Assembly (NCBI GenBank): GCA_041639705.1
Contig: JBEQBT010000009.1
Location: 1-29,295, forward strand
Direction of reading: 5' to 3'
Origin: JARDZI01 sp041639705
GTDB lineage: Bacteria > Bacillota > Clostridia > Clostridiales > Caloramatoraceae
Length of the DNA: 29,295 nucleotides
A program made the translations under genes and the position numbers. Shown one piece after another: positions 1-7,456 of this stretch (position 1 is its first letter; each line of letters begins with the position of its first letter). The notes beneath the pieces are model-generated. The model did not search any database and was not told where the DNA came from. It saw only the letters and a program-made list of their open reading frames with translations.

Positions 1-1
1 T

Positions 2-916
2 ATTAGGCTATCAGCCATACTAATGGCTATGGTGTTTGGATTTTTAATGATAGAAAAGCTCTTAAGAGGAAGAAAAAAATACAGTTATACAACCACAAAG
101 GTTAGACCAATAATAAGACAAAGACTAAAAGGAATTAAGGGAGTTAGTGCTTTCCTATTTTCATTTATAATTTTTGCATTTAGCTTTTTAATACCAACTC
201 TCCAGTTATTATATTGGAGTACACTTACTTATAAAAAGATTATAAATGTTAAATTCTTTAATCTAATATTAAATTCTTTATCCTCAGCCTTGATAGCTAC
301 AATATTAATAATTGCTGCAGCTGTTGTTGTTGCAAATTACACCAGAATAAGTGAAGGCTTTGTTTCAAAGTTCTTTTCAAAATCAATCACTTTAGGCTAT
401 TCAATACCAGGAGCGGGTATAGCTATTGGTGTTATTGTATTTTTTATAGGACTAGACCAGAATCTACAATGGCTATATAGGCTTTTAGGAATAACTTCTC
501 GTAGACTTGTATTAAGTTCAAGTATTGTTATGCTAATATTTGCTTATGTTATAAGATTTTTAGCAATAGGCTACAACAATATAGAGGCAGGCTTTGAGAA
601 AATAGGTAAAAGGTTTTTTGAAGCTTCAAGAATGTTAGGGATGAATGTTACAGAAACTTTTTTTAAGGTAGATTTAAAGATGATAAAGCCAGCAATGATA
701 AGTGGATTTTTACTTGTATTCGTAGACGTATTAAAGGAACTTCCCCTAACATTAATATTAAGACCATTTAACTATAATACCTTAGCTACAAAGGCTCAAG
801 AATATGCAAATGATGAGCTGATTCAAGAAGCATCAATTGCTTCTTTGATAATTATTCTTCTAAGTATCATTTCTATTTGTCTTTTATACAAATCTGGAAA
901 GAAGAAGGAGAGGTAG
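2..916 (+). CDS. ABC transporter permease, iron(III)/thiamine type (5' end outside window)
   Basis: Inner-membrane permease of a binding-protein-dependent importer, probably FbpB/ThiP-like. The reading frame is open from base 2, upstream of the first ATG at 23, so the gene starts outside the window. Family members usually have two fused permease halves of about 500-560 residues, and this looks like the C-terminal half. Several hydrophobic segments are visible. The cytoplasmic EAA loop that contacts the ATPase is recognisable (EASRMLGMNVTETFF, then an LKMIKPAM stretch), followed by a VLKELPLTLILRPF segment typical of iron(III) permeases. The stop lies 3 bases before the ATPase start, so the two are cotranscribed. 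The substrate is inferred from family resemblance only; the binding-protein gene must lie to the left. Confidence 0.85.
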   Translation: MRLSAILMAMVFGFLMIEKLLRGRKKYSYTTTKVRPIIRQRLKGIKGVSAFLFSFIIFAFSFLIPTLQLLYWSTLTYKKIINVKFFNLILNSLSSALIATILIIAAAVVVANYTRISEGFVSKFFSKSITLGYSIPGAGIAIGVIVFFIGLDQNLQWLYRLLGITSRRLVLSSSIVMLIFAYVIRFLAIGYNNIEAGFEKIGKRFFEASRMLGMNVTETFFKVDLKMIKPAMISGFLLVFVDVLKELPLTLILRPFNYNTLATKAQEYANDELIQEASIASLIIILLSIISICLLYKSGKKKER

Positions 917-919
917 TTT

Positions 920-1603
920 ATGTTTGTTGAGATAGAGAATTTAAAATTTAGATATAAAAATGCTAAGGAAGATACTATTAAAAATTTTGCTATGAATGTA
1001 GATAAGGGTGAAATTATATCTATTTTAGGCGAAAGTGGAAGTGGTAAAAGTACAGTATTGAGAATTATATCTGGATTAGAAGCTAATGCTAGTGGTATCA
1101 TTAAAATTGATAATAAGATTGCATTAGACGATAAAACTTTTATTATGCCTGAAAAAAGGGGTATAGGTATGGTATTTCAAGATTATGCTTTGTTCCCTCA
1201 TATGATGGTGACAGAAAATATTCTATTTGGACTTAAGGGATTCGGTAAAAAAGAAAAACAAGAGAGGTTAAGTGAAATGCTTGAGCTTGTAAGCCTTAAA
1301 GGCTTTGAGGGAAGGTATCCCTATGAGTTAAGCGGAGGACAGCAGCAAAGAGTAGCAATAGCAAGGGCATTAGCACCAAGACCAGCATTATTTTTGCTAG
1401 ATGAGCCCTTTAGTAATCTTGATGCTGATTTGAGGAGTAAAATAAGAGAAGAAATAAAAGTAATTTTAAGGCAAACGGGAACAACTTCAGTTTTTGTCAC
1501 TCATGATAAAGAAGATGTTCGTGCATTGGCAGATAGGGTTGTTGTAGTTAAGGATGGATTTGTTTTGAGAAGTGGAAATGTGAATGATATTCTAGGTAAC
1601 TAA
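920..1603 (+). CDS. ABC transporter ATP-binding protein, FbpC/PotA-like, short form
   Basis: Cytoplasmic ATPase that powers the permease encoded just upstream. In order: Walker A GESGSGKST (about residues 37-45), Q-loop in VFQDYALFPHM, signature LSGGQQQR, Walker B LFLLDEPF with the catalytic Glu, D-loop SNLD, and H-loop VTHD. At 227 residues it stops soon after the H-loop. FbpC and PotA proteins are usually about 350 residues and carry a C-terminal TOBE/regulatory domain, which is missing here. The start follows GGAGAGG. The gene ends the operon; the hairpin at 1744-1783 may terminate it. Substrate (iron(III), thiamine or another anion/cation) cannot be fixed from the ATPase alone. Confidence 0.88.
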   Translation: MFVEIENLKFRYKNAKEDTIKNFAMNVDKGEIISILGESGSGKSTVLRIISGLEANASGIIKIDNKIALDDKTFIMPEKRGIGMVFQDYALFPHMMVTENILFGLKGFGKKEKQERLSEMLELVSLKGFEGRYPYELSGGQQQRVAIARALAPRPALFLLDEPFSNLDADLRSKIREEIKVILRQTGTTSVFVTHDKEDVRALADRVVVVKDGFVLRSGNVNDILGN

Positions 1604-1669
1604 TTAATTATATTTAAAGTGGATGTGGATTATTGTCACAACCATTTTAAAAATATTTTTAAATACTAT

Positions 1670-1750
1670 TCTGTTAAAACGTTTTTAGTTGGAGAACTTG
1701 CTGAAGATGTCGGATGTTCTCAAAGCCTTATATCAATGCAGTTAAAGTGA
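1670..1750 (+). pseudogene. ArsR-type helix-turn-helix remnant
   Basis: A short open frame reads FLVGELAEDVGCSQSLISMQ and then Leu-Lys-stop. This matches the DNA-binding helices of ArsR-family repressors (pattern VxELAxxLGxSQxxxSxHLK). There is no start codon with a ribosome site and no upstream part of the fold: the preceding residues, back to about 1619, do not resemble an ArsR N-terminus. The frame stops at the TGA (1748-1750) that forms the left end of the palindromic repeat at 1744-1783. The simplest reading is that the repeat landed in, or deletion joined it to, a former repressor gene. It is not similar in detail to the intact ArsR at 27894. Confidence 0.5.
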
Positions 1751-1783
1751 ACTCGCTCAGCTAAAGCTGAACGAGTTCACTTT
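1744..1783. repeat. 40-bp palindromic repeat, copy 1
   Basis: Near-perfect palindrome. The left arm AAAGTGAACTCG pairs with the right arm CGAGTTCACTTT, and the centre is CTCAGCT-AA-AGCTGAA-like. The right half, from TCAGCT to GTTCACTT, recurs at 7766-7792. In RNA it would form a long hairpin and could terminate the ABC operon, but the following bases (TTTCAAAAAAATT) hold only a weak T run. I infer a dispersed intergenic repeat family. Confidence 0.75.
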
Positions 1784-1857
1784 CAAAAAAATTATATTTA
1801 ATAATATCATTTTAGAGCAATCGAGAGGTTGTCCTTTTTATGCTTGTAATTTTTATA

Positions 1858-1886
1858 TTGACATAATATGATAAATATGTTATATA
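1858..1886 (+). promoter_or_regulatory. SigA-type promoter of htpG
   Basis: A perfect -35 TTGACA (1858-1863) and a -10-like TATATA (1881-1886) are separated by 17 bases. The CIRCE operator begins 12 bases after the -10, so it covers the expected transcription start. Confidence 0.85.
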
Positions 1887-1898
1887 GATAAGTGAGAA

Positions 1899-1925
1899 TT
1901 AGCACTCGTAATAGTAGAGTGCTAA
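1899..1925 (+). promoter_or_regulatory. CIRCE operator (HrcA binding site)
   Basis: TTAGCACTC, nine bases, GAGTGCTAA: an exact match to the CIRCE consensus. HrcA represses class I heat-shock genes through this element. Its position just after the -10 predicts that htpG is HrcA-repressed and heat-induced. Confidence 0.96.
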
Positions 1926-1967
1926 CAATAATATTTATGTGTAGCTTTTTAAGAAAGGAGTAATAAT

Positions 1968-3848
1968 ATGGAAACAAAACAGTTTAAAGCGGAGTCTAAG
2001 AGACTGCTAGATCTTATGATCAATTCAATTTATACTCATAGGGAGATATTTTTGAGAGAGCTTATTTCAAATGCTAGTGATGCCATTGATAAAACATATT
2101 ACAAGGCATTAACTGATGATTCAATAGTATTTGATAAGGGCAACTATTATATTAAGGTAGAAATAGATAGGTCAAATAGGACTTTGAAAGTTTCCGATAC
2201 TGGTATTGGAATGACAAAGGAAGAATTAGATGATAATTTAGGAGTAATAGCAAAAAGTGGGTCGCTAAATTTCAAAAAGGAAAATGAAATAAAGGATGGT
2301 TATGATATAATTGGTCAATTTGGAGTTGGTTTCTATTCTGCATTTATGATAGCAGACATTGTTACTGTTATTAGTAAGGCTTTTGGTAGTAATGATGCCT
2401 ACAAGTGGGAATCTAAAGGAGTAGATGGTTATACTATAGAACCATGCGAAAAGGATTCTGTTGGTACAGATATTATACTTAAAATAAAGGAAAATACAGA
2501 GGATGAAAACTTTGATGAATACTTAGAGCAGTACAAGCTAAAATCCATCATTAAGAAGTACTCTGATTTTATTAGATATCCAATAAAAATGAACATAACA
2601 AGTAGTAAACTTAAAGAGGGTAGTGAAACTGAATACGAGGAATACACAGAGGAACAGACTGTGAATAGTATGGTTCCTATATGGAGAAAAAATAAAAATG
2701 AACTAAAGGATGAAGACTATAATAATTTCTATTCTGAAAAGCGTTATGGCTTTGACAAACCCCTAAAGCATATTCATATTAGTGTAGATGGGGTAGTTAG
2801 CTACAATGCAATTTTATACATTCCAGAAAAAACTCCATATGATTTCTATACAAAAGAATATGAAAAGGGACTAGAACTGTATTCAAACGGCGTTATGATT
2901 ATGGAAAAGTGCTCTGATTTATTGCCTGACTACTTTGGATTTGTGAAGGGTGTAGTAGATTCAGATGACCTGTCACTTAACATATCCAGAGAGGTACTGC
3001 AGCATGATAAACAATTAAAACTTATCGCTAAAAACATAAAAACTAAAATTAAAAATGAACTGGAAAGCCTATTAAAAAATGAAAGAGATAAGTATGAAGA
3101 ATTTTTCAAATCCTTTGGTAGAACATTGAAGTTTGGAATTTATAATGAATTCGGAAGTAATAAGGATGTATTACAAGACTTGTTAATGTTTTATTCATCA
3201 AAGGAGAAGAAAATGGTCACACTAGATGAATATGTATCAAGAATGCCAGAGGATCAAAAATATATTTATTATGCTCCAGGAGAATCAATAGAAAGAATAG
3301 AGAAACTTCCACAGACTGAGGTGGTTTTAGATAAGGGATTTGAAATACTTTACTTTACTGATGATGTGGATGAGTTTACAATAAGAATTTTAATGAATTA
3401 TAAAGAAAAAGAATTTAAATCAGTCTCAAGTGGTGATCTGGGAATTGAAAAGGAAGAAAATGAAGAAGCTGCAAAAAAAGAGGAAAAGGATAATGCTGGA
3501 CTGTTTGAATATATGAAGAATTCCTTAGAAGACAAAGTAAAGAATGTTAAGGCTTCAAAAAGGTTAAAGCAGCACCCTGTATGTCTATCCAATGAAGGTG
3601 AAATTTCAATTGAGATGGAAAAGGTACTAAGTGCAATGCCTAATAACCAAAATATAAAAGCTGATAAGGTATTAGAAATAAATATAAATCATGAGATGTT
3701 TAAATCCCTAAAGGAAGCATTCGAAAATGACAAGGATAAGCTTAATCTATATACGGATTTGTTATACAACCAGGCTTTACTAATAGAAGGGCTACCTATT
3801 AATGATCCTGTTGAATTTACAAACAATATGTGTAAATTGATGAAATAG
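1968..3848 (+). CDS. htpG: HtpG, Hsp90-family molecular chaperone
   Basis: Cytosolic ATP-dependent chaperone of 626 residues, the usual bacterial Hsp90 length. The N-terminal GHKL ATPase domain shows ELISNASDAIDK (catalytic Glu and Mg-binding Asn), DTGIGM, and the GQFGVGFYSAFMIAD lid region. A middle domain follows, with the Arg that contacts ATP in LNISREVLQ, and then a C-terminal dimerisation domain after an acidic, Glu/Lys-rich stretch near residues 490-510. The start follows AAGAAAGGAG with good spacing. It is a single-gene unit. The CIRCE operator places it in the HrcA regulon, unlike Bacillus subtilis, where htpG is not a CIRCE gene. A hairpin at 3862-3895 separates it from the convergent transporter gene. 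Confidence 0.97.
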   Translation: METKQFKAESKRLLDLMINSIYTHREIFLRELISNASDAIDKTYYKALTDDSIVFDKGNYYIKVEIDRSNRTLKVSDTGIGMTKEELDDNLGVIAKSGSLNFKKENEIKDGYDIIGQFGVGFYSAFMIADIVTVISKAFGSNDAYKWESKGVDGYTIEPCEKDSVGTDIILKIKENTEDENFDEYLEQYKLKSIIKKYSDFIRYPIKMNITSSKLKEGSETEYEEYTEEQTVNSMVPIWRKNKNELKDEDYNNFYSEKRYGFDKPLKHIHISVDGVVSYNAILYIPEKTPYDFYTKEYEKGLELYSNGVMIMEKCSDLLPDYFGFVKGVVDSDDLSLNISREVLQHDKQLKLIAKNIKTKIKNELESLLKNERDKYEEFFKSFGRTLKFGIYNEFGSNKDVLQDLLMFYSSKEKKMVTLDEYVSRMPEDQKYIYYAPGESIERIEKLPQTEVVLDKGFEILYFTDDVDEFTIRILMNYKEKEFKSVSSGDLGIEKEENEEAAKKEEKDNAGLFEYMKNSLEDKVKNVKASKRLKQHPVCLSNEGEISIEMEKVLSAMPNNQNIKADKVLEININHEMFKSLKEAFENDKDKLNLYTDLLYNQALLIEGLPINDPVEFTNNMCKLMK

Positions 3849-3861
3849 ATATAAATAAAAT

Positions 3862-3895
3862 GGCAGTCATATAAGTAATAACTCATATGGCTGCC
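3862..3895 (-). terminator. Convergent intrinsic terminator between htpG and the CDF transporter
   Basis: Stem GGCAGYCATATRAGT with its complement around an AATA-type loop, 15 bp with G-U pairs. Read on the minus strand the stem is followed by a T-rich stretch (ATTTTATTTAT), so it best serves the transporter gene. On the plus strand the tail is weaker, but the hairpin may also stop htpG transcripts. Confidence 0.75.
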
Positions 3896-3899
3896 ACTT

Positions 3900-5060
3900 C
3901 TATTTAGCCACTTCTATTGTAATATTATAGTTACTGTTTTCCTTTTTAATTTCTTCTTTAATTGATTTAATTATGTCTTTATATTCAGATTGAACTATTG
4001 ATGATGGTACTAGTAAGTCAAAAATAATGTTAATTCTATTTCCTCCATCTGTTATACGAAGATTTTGTATATTAAGGTTTAAATCTAACTTCTGAATAAT
4101 GTTGTTAATAGATTTTGTAATAAGGCTATTTCTAGCAATATCAGTACATATAGGATCTATATGAATTACTATGCTAACTCCAAGCTCATCTATGATCCTT
4201 TCTTCAAGTTCATCAATAACAGAATGAACCTCAACTAAATTAACATTATCAGGAACCTCAGCATGTATTGATGCAGTTACTCTTCCAGGACCATAGTCAT
4301 GCATTTTTAGTTCATGTGTACCTATTACATATTTACTATTTATAACTAATGCATTAATATTTTTAACAATTTCAGGATCAGGTGAAGAACCTAATAGTAA
4401 ATTTACTGTTTCTTTAGCAATGCTAAATCCTGTTAAAAGAATTAAAAATGAAATTCCAACACCTACTATTCCATCAATAGGGTAATTAATAAAGTTTCCT
4501 AATATAGTTGCAACAATTACTGCACTTGTACCAATAACATCACTTAAACTGTCATAGGCAGTAGCCTTATTTATACTTGAATTTATTGCTTTACTAATAT
4601 ATTTGCTGTAGGAGAACATCCATAGTTTAACTGATACAGAAAAAATTAGGATTGCGATAGCTATAGGGCTAAATAACAACTTTTCAGGATTAATAATCTT
4701 ATCAAAAGAATTTTTTAATAGCTGAAAGCCAACAGCAAAAATTATAAATGATACTGCTAGGGATGCAATATATTCAAATCGTCCATGACCATAAGGATGT
4801 TCATTGTCAGCTGGACGATTACTCAACTTTACTCCTATGATAGAAATCACTGTAGAACCTAAATCAGTCAAATTATTGAAAGCATCCGAAATTACAGCAA
4901 TACTGTTTATAAATACTCCAATAAATAGTTTTATTGTAAACAAAAACAGGTTGCAGATTATACCTAATACTCCTGCAAGTAGTCCATAAGATTCCCTTAC
5001 AAATTTGTCATTTACATTTTGATAGTTTTTGATGAATTTTTTAATTATTATTTTTATCAA
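3900..5060 (-). CDS. Cation diffusion facilitator (CDF) metal efflux protein
   Basis: Membrane antiporter of 386 residues that exports divalent metal. It has six hydrophobic helices, the second-helix motif NNLTD (Asn62, Asp66), the HPYGHGRFEY loop, the fifth-helix motif DSLSD (Asp170, Asp174), and a cytoplasmic C-terminal domain with conserved His/Asp (HELKMHDYG, HAEVP, VIHIDP). The transport site therefore reads N-D-D-D, the pattern described for manganese-type CDFs, rather than the zinc-type set containing His. The start is TTG at 5060, preceded by GGAGG at good spacing. The gene lies behind a NiCo riboswitch, so expression should respond to Ni/Co (or Fe(II), as later proposed for this class). 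The tail after the CDF fold is longer than in E. coli FieF (about 300 residues). The exported metal is uncertain. Confidence 0.92.
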   Translation of the reverse strand: MIKIIIKKFIKNYQNVNDKFVRESYGLLAGVLGIICNLFLFTIKLFIGVFINSIAVISDAFNNLTDLGSTVISIIGVKLSNRPADNEHPYGHGRFEYIASLAVSFIIFAVGFQLLKNSFDKIINPEKLLFSPIAIAILIFSVSVKLWMFSYSKYISKAINSSINKATAYDSLSDVIGTSAVIVATILGNFINYPIDGIVGVGISFLILLTGFSIAKETVNLLLGSSPDPEIVKNINALVINSKYVIGTHELKMHDYGPGRVTASIHAEVPDNVNLVEVHSVIDELEERIIDELGVSIVIHIDPICTDIARNSLITKSINNIIQKLDLNLNIQNLRITDGGNRINIIFDLLVPSSIVQSEYKDIIKSIKEEIKKENSNYNITIEVAK

Positions 5061-5191
5061 ATTAAAACCTCCAATCTGCTAAAAGTCAATTGATTATTTG
5101 TCATAAAAGTTACCCCCATATTAGTTTTAACGATTTTTAACTCTATGGCACAAAAATTGACCTTAACAGTTTGGTAATCCATAAAATGTAT

Positions 5192-5234
5192 AAAAAAACA
5201 CACCTATGGAACAAATAACTGTCCCACAGATGTG
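5192..5234 (-). terminator. Riboswitch-controlled intrinsic terminator
   Basis: On the minus strand, CACATCTGTGGGA pairs over 13 positions (with G-U pairs) with TTCCATAGGTGTG, followed by seven T. The 5' arm is the 3' strand of the last aptamer hairpin, so folding of the ligand-bound aptamer and of this terminator exclude each other. That predicts antitermination, that is gene ON with metal. Confidence 0.87.
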
Positions 5235-5304
5235 AAATAAATTCATCTGTTGCCGTTTTAGGCCCAGCCCCATGAACCATACAAGGTTCATCGCCTGCTC
5301 AGTT
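5217..5304 (-). promoter_or_regulatory. NiCo riboswitch (czcD type) aptamer
   Basis: Read on the minus strand: AACTGAGCAGGCGATGA, a hairpin GAACC...GGTTC, GGCTGGGC, CGGCAACAGATGA, CACATCTGTGGGACAGTT. These are the conserved blocks and order of the NiCo aptamer: a four-way junction with GAGCAGGC, GCYGGGC, GCAACAG and GGGACAG segments closed by AACTG/CAGTT. It lies about 155 bases upstream of a CDF efflux gene, the expected genetic context. Known ligands are Co2+ and Ni2+, bound cooperatively; Fe2+ has also been proposed. Confidence 0.95.
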
Positions 5305-5342
5305 TGTACTGTAGTTCAAATGCAGCGCAAAGAGATGTACTA

Positions 5343-5371
5343 AGTATAATATAAAAATGAATATTTGTCAA
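5343..5371 (-). promoter_or_regulatory. SigA promoter of the riboswitch-CDF unit
   Basis: Minus strand: TTGACA (5366-5371), 17 bases, TATACT (5343-5348). Transcription would start near 5336, about 30 bases before the aptamer. Confidence 0.85.
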
Positions 5372-5852
5372 TAGATAGGAAGTTAGCAGGAGTAGTAGGG
5401 GTACACAACAACAAAAGATCTACCAGTATTGAAGCAGATAACTCATTTTTACATTTCAAATTATCTATTTAAACATTATGAATTATAGAAATGTAGTTAT
5501 CGAACAATAATTTATGGCTTTTATATGAACTCGAAGAAACTAATTAATTTACTTTTCCCTCATCAAGTTCATCAATTTGAAGAGCAAGAAAGTTTTCAAA
5601 AATAGGGGGTTGATATATTCCTAGAATTTTAAAGTAGTTTTTTTGAATTTTTATTTACTCAGGTATTTATTTGTGTTAAAGTTAATGCATATAGGCTTTT
5701 TCAAAATCTGCATTGATTGACTAATCGATATAATTTATAAATGGGTTAATGTTATAAAATTTTGAATTTTACATATTCAAGATGAAAACAAAACAGGGTT
5801 AAGAATTCAAATTATTTATATTGATTCTTTACAATAATTAGGAGGGATTATA
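5372..5852. other. Intergenic region upstream of fchA
   Basis: About 480 A/T-rich bases between the divergent CDF and fchA units. I see no clear gene or RNA element. On the minus strand, between about 5657 and 5547, a frame reads ENFLALQIDELDEGKVN before a stop and looks coding-like, but it has no start or ribosome site, and I do not recognise it. A TATAAT-like hexamer lies in CGATATAATTT near 5730 without a convincing -35. The fchA ribosome site AGGAGGG is at the right end. Confidence 0.4.
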
Positions 5853-6482
5853 ATGCTAACAAAAAGCTGTAATGAATTTATTGAGGAGCTTTCATCAAAG
5901 TCACCTGTTCCAGGAGGTGGAGGCGCTTCTGCATATGTAGGAGCACTTGGGATGTCACTAGGAAGTATGGTTGGAAATTTAACTCTGGGTAAAAAGAAGT
6001 ATGCAGACGTTGAGGAGGATATTAAAGAACTACTCGTAAAGTCAGAAGACGTTATCGATAATTTAAAGAAGCTAGTTGCAAAGGATGCTGAAGTATTTTA
6101 TCCACTTTCTCAGGCATATGGATTACCTAAAGAAACTGAGGAAGAAAAGTCAGCAAAGGATGCTGCACTCCAGCAGGCTTTAGTTGCTGCAACAATGGTA
6201 CCATTAGAGATTGCCAAATATTGTTTAAGAGCAATTGAATTGCATGAAGAATATGCCCAAAAAGGAACACGTATAGCAATAAGTGATGTAGGAGTTGGTG
6301 TGGCATTCTGTAAGGCAGCTCTAGAGGGTGCGAAGCTTAATGTTTTAATTAATACAAAAATTATGAAGGATAAGGAATTAAAAAACAAAATAGAAAATGA
6401 GTTAAAAGACATAGAGGAGAAGGGTATTCTAAAGGCTGATAAAATATATAAAAATGTGGAACTGCAATTAAAATTTGAATAA
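5853..6482 (+). CDS. fchA: Methenyltetrahydrofolate cyclohydrolase, FchA (cyclodeaminase family)
   Basis: Cytosolic enzyme of 209 residues that interconverts 5,10-methenyl-THF and 10-formyl-THF. It belongs to the formiminotransferase-cyclodeaminase fold, with the family's N-terminal PGGGGASAYVGALG loop (about residues 20-33) and an all-helical body (LGSMVGNLTLGKKKY, then KDAEVF). No formiminotransferase domain is fused, which matches the stand-alone FchA cyclohydrolases of purine- and formate-using clostridia. The start follows AGGAGGG. The gene stops about 50 bases before folD and is probably cotranscribed with it. The adjacent FolD seems to lack its own cyclohydrolase residues, which makes the cyclohydrolase role here more likely than formimino-THF cyclodeaminase. 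The latter stays possible, though no histidine-degradation genes are nearby. Confidence 0.88.
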   Translation: MLTKSCNEFIEELSSKSPVPGGGGASAYVGALGMSLGSMVGNLTLGKKKYADVEEDIKELLVKSEDVIDNLKKLVAKDAEVFYPLSQAYGLPKETEEEKSAKDAALQQALVAATMVPLEIAKYCLRAIELHEEYAQKGTRIAISDVGVGVAFCKAALEGAKLNVLINTKIMKDKELKNKIENELKDIEEKGILKADKIYKNVELQLKFE

Positions 6483-6535
6483 TTTGAATAATTTTATTAA
6501 TTATCTAGTTTTATTTATTTAAGGAGATGGTAAAT

Positions 6536-7402
6536 ATGGGACAAATAATTAAAGGTAAATTAGTTGCAGATGCTATAAGTGAAAATTTGAGTAAAAAAGT
6601 AGAAGAACTGAAGAAAAAGGGTATGTCACCTAAACTGGTAATTGTAAGAGTTGGGGCAAATCCAAGTGATCTATCCTATGAGAGAGGTGCTTTAAAAAGA
6701 TGCTCCTCTATTGGAATTTTGGCAGAGGTTAATGAACTTCCTGGGAATATATCCCAAGATGATTTTATAATAGAACTTGAAAAAATAAATAAGGATAAGG
6801 ATGTCCATGGAATATTGATTTTCAGACCATTACCAAAGCAATTAGATGAAACTGCTATTAAGTACGTTATTTCACCTGAAAAGGATATGGATTGTCTCAG
6901 CCCTGTAAATGTGGCTAAAATTATGGAAAATGATGCAACAGGCTTTGCACCCTGTACTCCATCTGCAGTTATGGAAATACTAAAGTATTACAATGTACCT
7001 TTAAAGGGCAAAAAGGCTGTAGTGGTTGGCAGGTCAATGGTCGTAGGAAAACCTGTGTCAATGCTGCTTTTGAATGAAAATGCCACTGTAACAATATGCC
7101 ATTCAAAAACTCAGGATATGCCAATCGTTTGTTCAGAGGCAGATATATTGGTAGTTGGAATTGGTAAAGCAAAAATGATTAAATCTAATTATGTAAAAAA
7201 TGATGCCGTAGTAATAGATGTTGGAATAAATGTTGATGAAGATGGAAACTTGTGCGGAGATGTAGATACAGATGATTGTGTTAACAAATCTTCAATGATT
7301 ACACTTGTTCCAGGTGGAGTTGGTTCAGTTACTACTTCAATACTTGCTAAACATGTAGTTAGGGCATGTATGCAGCTAAATAATATTAATTCGGAAAATT
7401 AA
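6536..7402 (+). CDS. folD: Methylenetetrahydrofolate dehydrogenase, FolD family, probably without cyclohydrolase activity
   Basis: NAD(P)-dependent 5,10-methylene-THF dehydrogenase of 288 residues. The Rossmann part is standard: VVGRSMVVGKPVSMLL, TVTICHSKT and VPGGVGSVTTSILAKH. In the folate site, Tyr48 is kept in LSYERGALKRC, but the position of the catalytic Lys (Tyr+4, Lys56 of the human enzyme) is Ala52. The VQLPLP motif reads IFRPLP, so the active-site Gln (human Gln100) is Phe96. The Asp of KDMD is present. Human-enzyme mutants at Lys56 or Gln100 lose cyclohydrolase while dehydrogenase can survive, so a mainly monofunctional dehydrogenase paired with FchA is predicted. I chose the ATG at 6536 because AAGGAG (6521-6526) abuts the in-frame ATG at 6527 and sits 9 bases from this one. 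Confidence 0.93.
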   Translation: MGQIIKGKLVADAISENLSKKVEELKKKGMSPKLVIVRVGANPSDLSYERGALKRCSSIGILAEVNELPGNISQDDFIIELEKINKDKDVHGILIFRPLPKQLDETAIKYVISPEKDMDCLSPVNVAKIMENDATGFAPCTPSAVMEILKYYNVPLKGKKAVVVGRSMVVGKPVSMLLLNENATVTICHSKTQDMPIVCSEADILVVGIGKAKMIKSNYVKNDAVVIDVGINVDEDGNLCGDVDTDDCVNKSSMITLVPGGVGSVTTSILAKHVVRACMQLNNINSEN

Positions 7403-7456
7403 TTTTATCAAATATTCAAAGTGGAAAAACATAGATAAAGTATTAACAAAATCAAG

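Noticed and set aside
1744..1783. Transposon end or attachment site
   Set aside because: No transposase, integrase, target duplication or tRNA gene is visible. Only a dispersed palindromic repeat can be supported.
5192..5371. yybP-ykoY (manganese) riboswitch upstream of the CDF gene
   Set aside because: Considered because of the Mn-type transport site. The conserved blocks (GAGCAGGC, GGCTGGGC, GCAACAG, GGGACAG) are those of the NiCo aptamer, not the yybP-ykoY loops.
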